From Fomitopsis serialis (taxonomy: Eukaryota > Basidiomycota > Agaricomycetes > Polyporales > Fomitopsidaceae): DNA of 64,000 nucleotides. The stretch is from positions 186,001-250,000 of the forward strand of contig NW_025954993.1 in the NCBI RefSeq assembly GCF_022376445.1, in the 5' to 3' direction. Below are positions 58,864-64,000 of this stretch, piece by piece. Every line of letters begins with the position of its first letter. Within the stretch, counting starts at the first letter, position 1. The notes below the pieces were generated by a model. It made no database searches. It saw nothing but the letters and a program-made list of their open reading frames with translations, and was not told the DNA's origin. The position numbers were made by a program, and so were the translations under genes.

Positions 58864-61689
58864 CAGTCGATCCCGTCAAGGCGCGTCCCTCGTCAAGCTC
58901 GAGATCAGTCAAGGGTACAGTACCACGAGCAGTTCCTCACTGGCATGCGCCGACGAGGCACTCAGAGGATAGCGACTAAGTTGTATCACGGACGACCACG
59001 CGACCGTCATCGCGTGCCTCGTGTGGGTGCTGAGCAACAACGTCGGCAGGTCGAGCGGTGATTGAGCAGAGGGTGCCAGACCGGGGTGGGATCGCTTCTG
59101 TTGAGGTTGGGGCGAGAGGGCGGGCTGGGGCCGACGATCTCCAACGCGATCTTGGCTCGCTGGCTTGGTGTCGGTGGCCGACGTCGAGACAGGTTGTTGA
59201 GACCGACGACCGCAACACGAAGATCGACCGGCAGGAGGTTCCGCGAGACGGGAACTTGTAATATGCCACTCTCCAAGCATCGACTGTGCTCACACCGTGC
59301 TGCGAATGAAATCATTTTGGATCAAAACGTCTCGCGAAATGGACATGGAGCTCGAAGACGAAGGCGGTACCGTGATCGGGGGTTCTCGCCGGATTTTCTG
59401 TAGCATGGCGGTGACACTCGTGCGGCGTGCATCTGTTCGTTCGATGCAGACTGACACGATACAGCCAAATCTGAAACGAGCTCACCATCGCACCTGTGTT
59501 AAGAGAAGCCACGAACTAGCTCAACGCGTGCTTTGTCGTAGACTCGTACATCGCGCGGACCCGCCATGAGCTCGCAACTTCACGAAGCTCGAGTGCTCCA
59601 CAGCATTCATGACTACCCAGCAAAAGAGAATCGGTCTTGCAATATAGATAGATCACGTATATGATCACATACGATCTGAGGAACGTTATCCGTCCACTGA
59701 CAAGCAGTGCCACACCGTCTTGCCTGCAATGCTCGCACGAATGGATCATCGTCGATGCACCCCGATGTTTGCCTGCCCGGAAATGAGGCGTTCACCCATC
59801 TATCTGGGCCACTCGAGGGTCAGCTTCCGAGGTTCCAAAGGACAGCAGATGACCAGAAGTCCACAGGACTCACCTTCGAATCCACCGCAGCTTATGTAGG
59901 TCGGGAGCTATAGCGTACCGCTGTCCAGAACCTTTTCACTGGCATCTGCTGTACCCGCGATGCTTGCCTTGCACAGCGTCGTCGCCGTTCATCCTTGCAC
60001 AGCGAAGGACCGCAGTCTCTCCCACGGCTCACCATCGCAGATACATGAAAAGAAGAACCGGATGTCAGACATTGCACCCGCAATACACATCTTCAAACTC
60101 AACTTCATCATTCCACGAAGCCTCGAAGCTGTTCAGATACAGATGTCAGTTACCGCATTGCTCCTATTGGCGAGAGGCTCCTCCCCATCCGCCTTCGGAT
60201 GTAGACGCATCTGTCTACGTCTTCACATCCATATCTCTGCTGCATCGCCCGCACGAGGCATCTACGATGACCACATGCATTCAAAGGCGGCCGGATATCT
60301 GCTTCGAGGTGAGAGCTGTGCGGATCACAGACGGGTTCTTCATTTAACGTGAGTTGAGTAGAAGCACTCACACAGCATAACTTGAATGCGTGTCGAGTAA
60401 CTGTTGGCCACGCGCAATGACCTGTAATCGGGACACCTCACCAGGCGTGACTTGGGTGTGACGATCCTTAACGCCGCCCAGACGCAGGCGTAAAGCTGAG
60501 ACAGCTCACCTCAATCCCTCCGTCGAGAGGGATCGCTGGGTCGCCTCATGTTTGGCGGCCCATTGCACGCGCACCCCCATTGGACTCTACTACTTGCCAA
60601 CCGAACATCCCATTGCTAGTGCATGTATGCAGACCGCCATCGTTGCAGAGTACGACAGCCCACCCATCAGTCAATACAGAAAAGGCAGCATATAAAAGGC
60701 AGCCAGACGAGGAAGTAGTAACGACCGTCATGACGGTATTGGCAGCGCGGAAGCGGAGAGGTCTGAAAAGACAGTACCGACGATGCCAGTGCCATCGCAG
60801 CACTGGCGCCGGAGCCAACACCGCCAGCGGCGGAGGTGGCTATCTGCAGGGAAGAGAAAGACATCATGATGGGCAGGATGACGTGTTGCAGATATATCGC
60901 GACGGACCGTATCCTCGAGTTTGCCATCTCTTCTCCTGTCCGGCGCCCTGCTGCAGCGCATCCAAGTTGACCGGATGCGCCACATGCTGGTCGTTGCCCG
61001 CGTACAACGCACCGAATGGACGGTTGACAGGCTTCGCCGCGGGGCGCGGGTGCACCGCATACGGCTGCGACGAGGCGACTCGGAGGCGTACACGGGCTGG
61101 TACGCGGGCGAGGCAATGGACATGTGTGGGGAGACACGGGCGAGGCGAAGCCGTCGAGCTTCGCGACACTCTTGGAAGAAAGAAACCCCAGCAGCCGCAA
61201 CATCGGCCAGTCCACCAATCAGCCTTCATTTCGTCGATAAATGTCGGAGAACGAGTAATGGAGATGTGGATATGCGCTACGAGAACGTCGACGTTCGCGC
61301 GAGGATAAGCGCAGGACTCTCAGTCCGCGGGCATTGGTAGTGGCTGATGCAGTGAGGGACGTATGCATTGCAGTGAAGAAGGCGTACAACGAGACGATGG
61401 CCAAGAAGTAGGCAAGGATGAGTGAGGACCAAGTACAGCTCAAGGTCGAGGCGGACTACTTACCTGCGCGGAGCTTGTGCCCGGGAAATCTGCGTAATCA
61501 CCATAGACTCCGAGAGAGTACTTGTGAGACGCAACTCACGTCATTGAGAGTCGCTCCGCTCGCCGCCGACCGGGGTCCAGCCTCCCGTCCGACCTCCACC
61601 CTCCACTGGTGACTGGCATGTCCTCCATATACTAGTACTTACCAACGTCCGCATGCATGGCGTGTCACAATCCCCGCATTCTCCGCGGT
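58864..61689. other. Unassigned intergenic region
   Basis: About 2.8 kb in which I recognise no gene. A minus-strand hydrophobic stretch at about 61370-61440 (SSLILAYFLAIVSLYAFFTA) and another near 60800-60920 might belong to a membrane-protein gene with introns, but I could not join them into a model. A 242-codon + frame at 60580-61308 is Arg/Cys-rich without domain features. Confidence 0.25.
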
Positions 61690-63892
61690 GCGTCTACCGT
61701 TGGTGTTCTGCGGAGGAATGATGACCGGTCGAGCATGGCGCAGACGCACAATCCGACGAGGAGGCCAAAAGGAGGGTCCAAAGCTGCAAACGTCCGGTAA
61801 AGATGCAATCTGCGGCGCTCAGCGGACGCTAAATTTACTTCCGAGTTACTTCCGAGGCTCACGCTCAACCGCACGTCCTTCTCTTTCCTTCACAGTTCAA
61901 ATGTTCAATTTCCTGGACGCTGCCTCGGCCTCCCACACAGAAGCGTCGACTCGGCCAGCGGACGACCACTCGGCACGGGCTCTACGTATCGGCAGGCCAG
62001 CAACGCGAGGACGGACGCGCACGGACGGATGGCGTGAAGACACGCGTGGTACCGTACTAGCTGGGTAAGCATCTCGAATGCTCACGCGCACGCACGACGC
62101 TGTCTGATCGTACGCCAGCTACGTCCCCGTCGCGACTCCCACTTCGTAGTTGCACCCAACGTTCCCTCTGTCGCACTTGGGTGGCCAGCCGCCTCTCTCG
62201 ATCCCAATCTCGCCATCTCTACGCGCCGCGCACGTCGATGCGGATCACAGTCGCGTCTAGCACCCGTGTGCTACTGTACGGCCAGGGTCCGTGAACGGGT
62301 GGCCTGAGACACGCGTTTGACGCTTTCCAGCTCGGTATGTGCGACTTGGTTGACTGCTCTGCAGCCCGCAGAATGGCCTCCTGAGCTGGCGGCGCTGGAG
62401 AGGGTTGAGTGGCGGTACGTGTCCGTGTGTCGTGTGCCGCGATCTTCACTGACGACGGGCGAGCTACGTCAGCACGCACTAAGTCAGGATGAAGATGCGA
62501 CGTACGTATGGGGGACACGAGCAAGGCGGGTGGGTTGGACAAGACGAGACGTGGAAGGCGAGAACGGGAGCTGGTGTGGACGCGTCAGGCGGTACGAGCA
62601 TCAGCCCACGCACAGACGCACGTCACTTAAGGGTGGAGGCGCAGCCCGACGCGTCGGGATCAACTCGCCGTACTACGACGTTCACCGAGAGACCTGGGAC
62701 GAATAATCAGCACAAATCACACAAGATCGAACAGAGGATGGACGTAGCAGGAGCCGGAAGGCTGGATGCGCGCAAGACGAGGATGGAAGGCGAGAGGGAG
62801 GAGGGCAGTAGCGAGCAGAGGAAGGTGCGAGCGCAGGTCGTCTCCCTGTCCACGCGCTCACGAACAGTAGAAACACGAACCGACGGACTTCTTGAAGACA
62901 TCCGCGAGCACCACGACCGAGTCCTGCCGGACGGCCGTCTCGTGGTTCAAGCTCACCGGTGGACGATGCGCTGTCGCCGCTGGGTTACCGATGCTCCGAC
63001 GGGTGGCAGGGACTGATCCACGCTAGGCAGCAAGGTGAGTCGTCTGTTACCCTTGAATGCATCGAGGCTGACGACGACCTGTCGCGTCTGCGTTCTGAGC
63101 TGTCACACGCCGCGAGCCTGAGGCCCACCGCATACCGGGACACCCAGCATCCATCGCGCAACGGCCAGTAGGCTCGTCGTCAAGTCTACGGCGCGGCGCT
63201 GCTCAAATGGCATCCGCCTCCTTGACGAGCATCAAAGCGCTGGATGATACGACATTCAGGTCTAATTTGGTCGTTCGCACTGAACCGGCATTCTGGGCTC
63301 GCTCGACCGGGCAATCTATACGGCGACCCGGGCCTCTCCAGGGATTCGCATGCCGTGCTGGTTCGTGCACTGGGTGTCGCTGGGTGTCGCCCTGCTCAAG
63401 ATAGACACACGAGCCGGTCTCCAGAGACGAGCGATTGAACCGCGCCGCTGAGGCGTGCGCGAGAGGCTTCCGTTCACCCTGTCCCGGCGTCCGCAACTGA
63501 GACGAGCCCGACGCAGACCCTGCATGTATGTACCTGACTCAGACACTTCCTGTCGCCCATTTCGTAGCAGACCTCCACTTGTTCGCATATCATCGCAGCA
63601 ATTCAACGCTCCCTCGGAGTTCCTGGAGTCGGTCGACGGCCTGTGAACGACGCCCGTCGGAGCGCTCAAACGCGTTCTTGCACTCCTGATTGGCTGCCGC
63701 GTCCCGCGTCAGTGCTCTTCCCGTCTCTCAGGCTTGCGGCTCAAGCTCAAGTCCCCCACTGGCCCCTCTCGCTCACTCACGAGCACCGCTCTCTGCGTGC
63801 TCTCCTCTGCTTCTGGCTGCAGCTCTCTCCTCCCGACGTTTCTCTCCCGCCCCCGCGCCTTCCCTTTGCGTTTCCCGTGCCCGCCGGCCAGC
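61690..63892. repeat. Segmental repeat, downstream block copy VI
   Basis: It matches the later part of the downstream block: TGGTGTTCTGCGGAGGAATG (61702), GGTAAAGATGCAATCTGC (61796), GCCAGCAACGCGAGGACGGA (61998), CTTCACTGACGACGGGCGAG (62443), and CCTGATTGGCTGCCGCGTCC (63686), which also occurs at 4927. No gene was recognised. Confidence 0.6.
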
Positions 63893-64000
63893 CTCAGTGG
63901 CGTGTCGTCCGATGAACTTGGCAGTGCTCGATATCTGGGAGCGGACGTCTAATGCAGACGACACGCACCATGGAAGCCTCGTATGAAGGTTCATATTGTG
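63893..64000 (+). promoter_or_regulatory. Start of upstream block of a further DUF6535 unit
   Basis: The last 108 bases (GTGTCGTCCGATGAACTTGG, GACGACACGCACCATGGAAG, AGGTTCATATTGTG) match 10780-10875 upstream of gene A, where the gene begins about 800 bp later. The window ends inside this block. Confidence 0.55.

Noticed and set aside
60580..61308. 242-codon + strand open frame
   Set aside because: Arg/Cys/Thr-rich composition without recognisable motifs. The opposite strand has more hydrophobic, protein-like segments but no consistent model.

Overview
This window looks like nuclear DNA of a mushroom-forming basidiomycete (Agaricomycetes). Genes are split by many 50-70 nt GT-AG introns. The main gene family carries the multi-membrane-span DUF6535 domain, known from Agaricomycetes. 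Relics of fungal Pif1/Helitron-type and UPF1-type helicases and of a DUF6534-type membrane protein are also present. Nothing points to a bacterium, organelle or virus.

The backbone is a tandem array of DUF6535 genes, all on the + strand: A (11652-15139), B (27121-30716), C (40194-43806) and D (46801-50466). I could build complete exon models for all four. Each has a five- to seven-codon first exon, small disordered N-terminal exons, a charged helix ending at a phase-0 intron, a large exon with four predicted membrane spans and a helical cytosolic region, a frame-switching intron of 53-58 nt, and a last exon coding an acidic Ala/Gly/Asp-rich tail. A, B and C also have a 56-nt intron just after the stop codon. 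Two broken copies remain: a 3' end at 31411-31740 and a 5' end at 58777-58863. The right edge (63893-64000) stops inside the block that normally lies 0.8-1.1 kb upstream of such a gene, so another copy probably follows.

Between the genes the DNA is a patchwork of diverged segmental repeats. A downstream block recurs near 1.2-8.0, 15.4-21.0, 31.0-34.2, 44.1-45.1, 50.5-53.6 and 61.7-63.9 kb. An upstream block recurs near 10.3-11.6, 25.7-27.1, 38.6-40.2, 45.1-46.8 and 63.9 kb. I found no convincing gene in these blocks except small repeated exon-like pieces on the minus strand (22.5-22.7, 31.3, 35.7, 36.1, 37.8 and 53.8 kb).

Transposon traces are a Pif1-like helicase relic at the left edge, a 1.43-kb element with 266-bp inverted ends (7987-9416), an 842-bp hAT-like non-autonomous element with an 8-bp target duplication (24787-25628), and a minus-strand superfamily-1 helicase relic (21174-21670). 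Function of the DUF6535 proteins is unknown. All calls were made by reading the sequence, and no database search was run.
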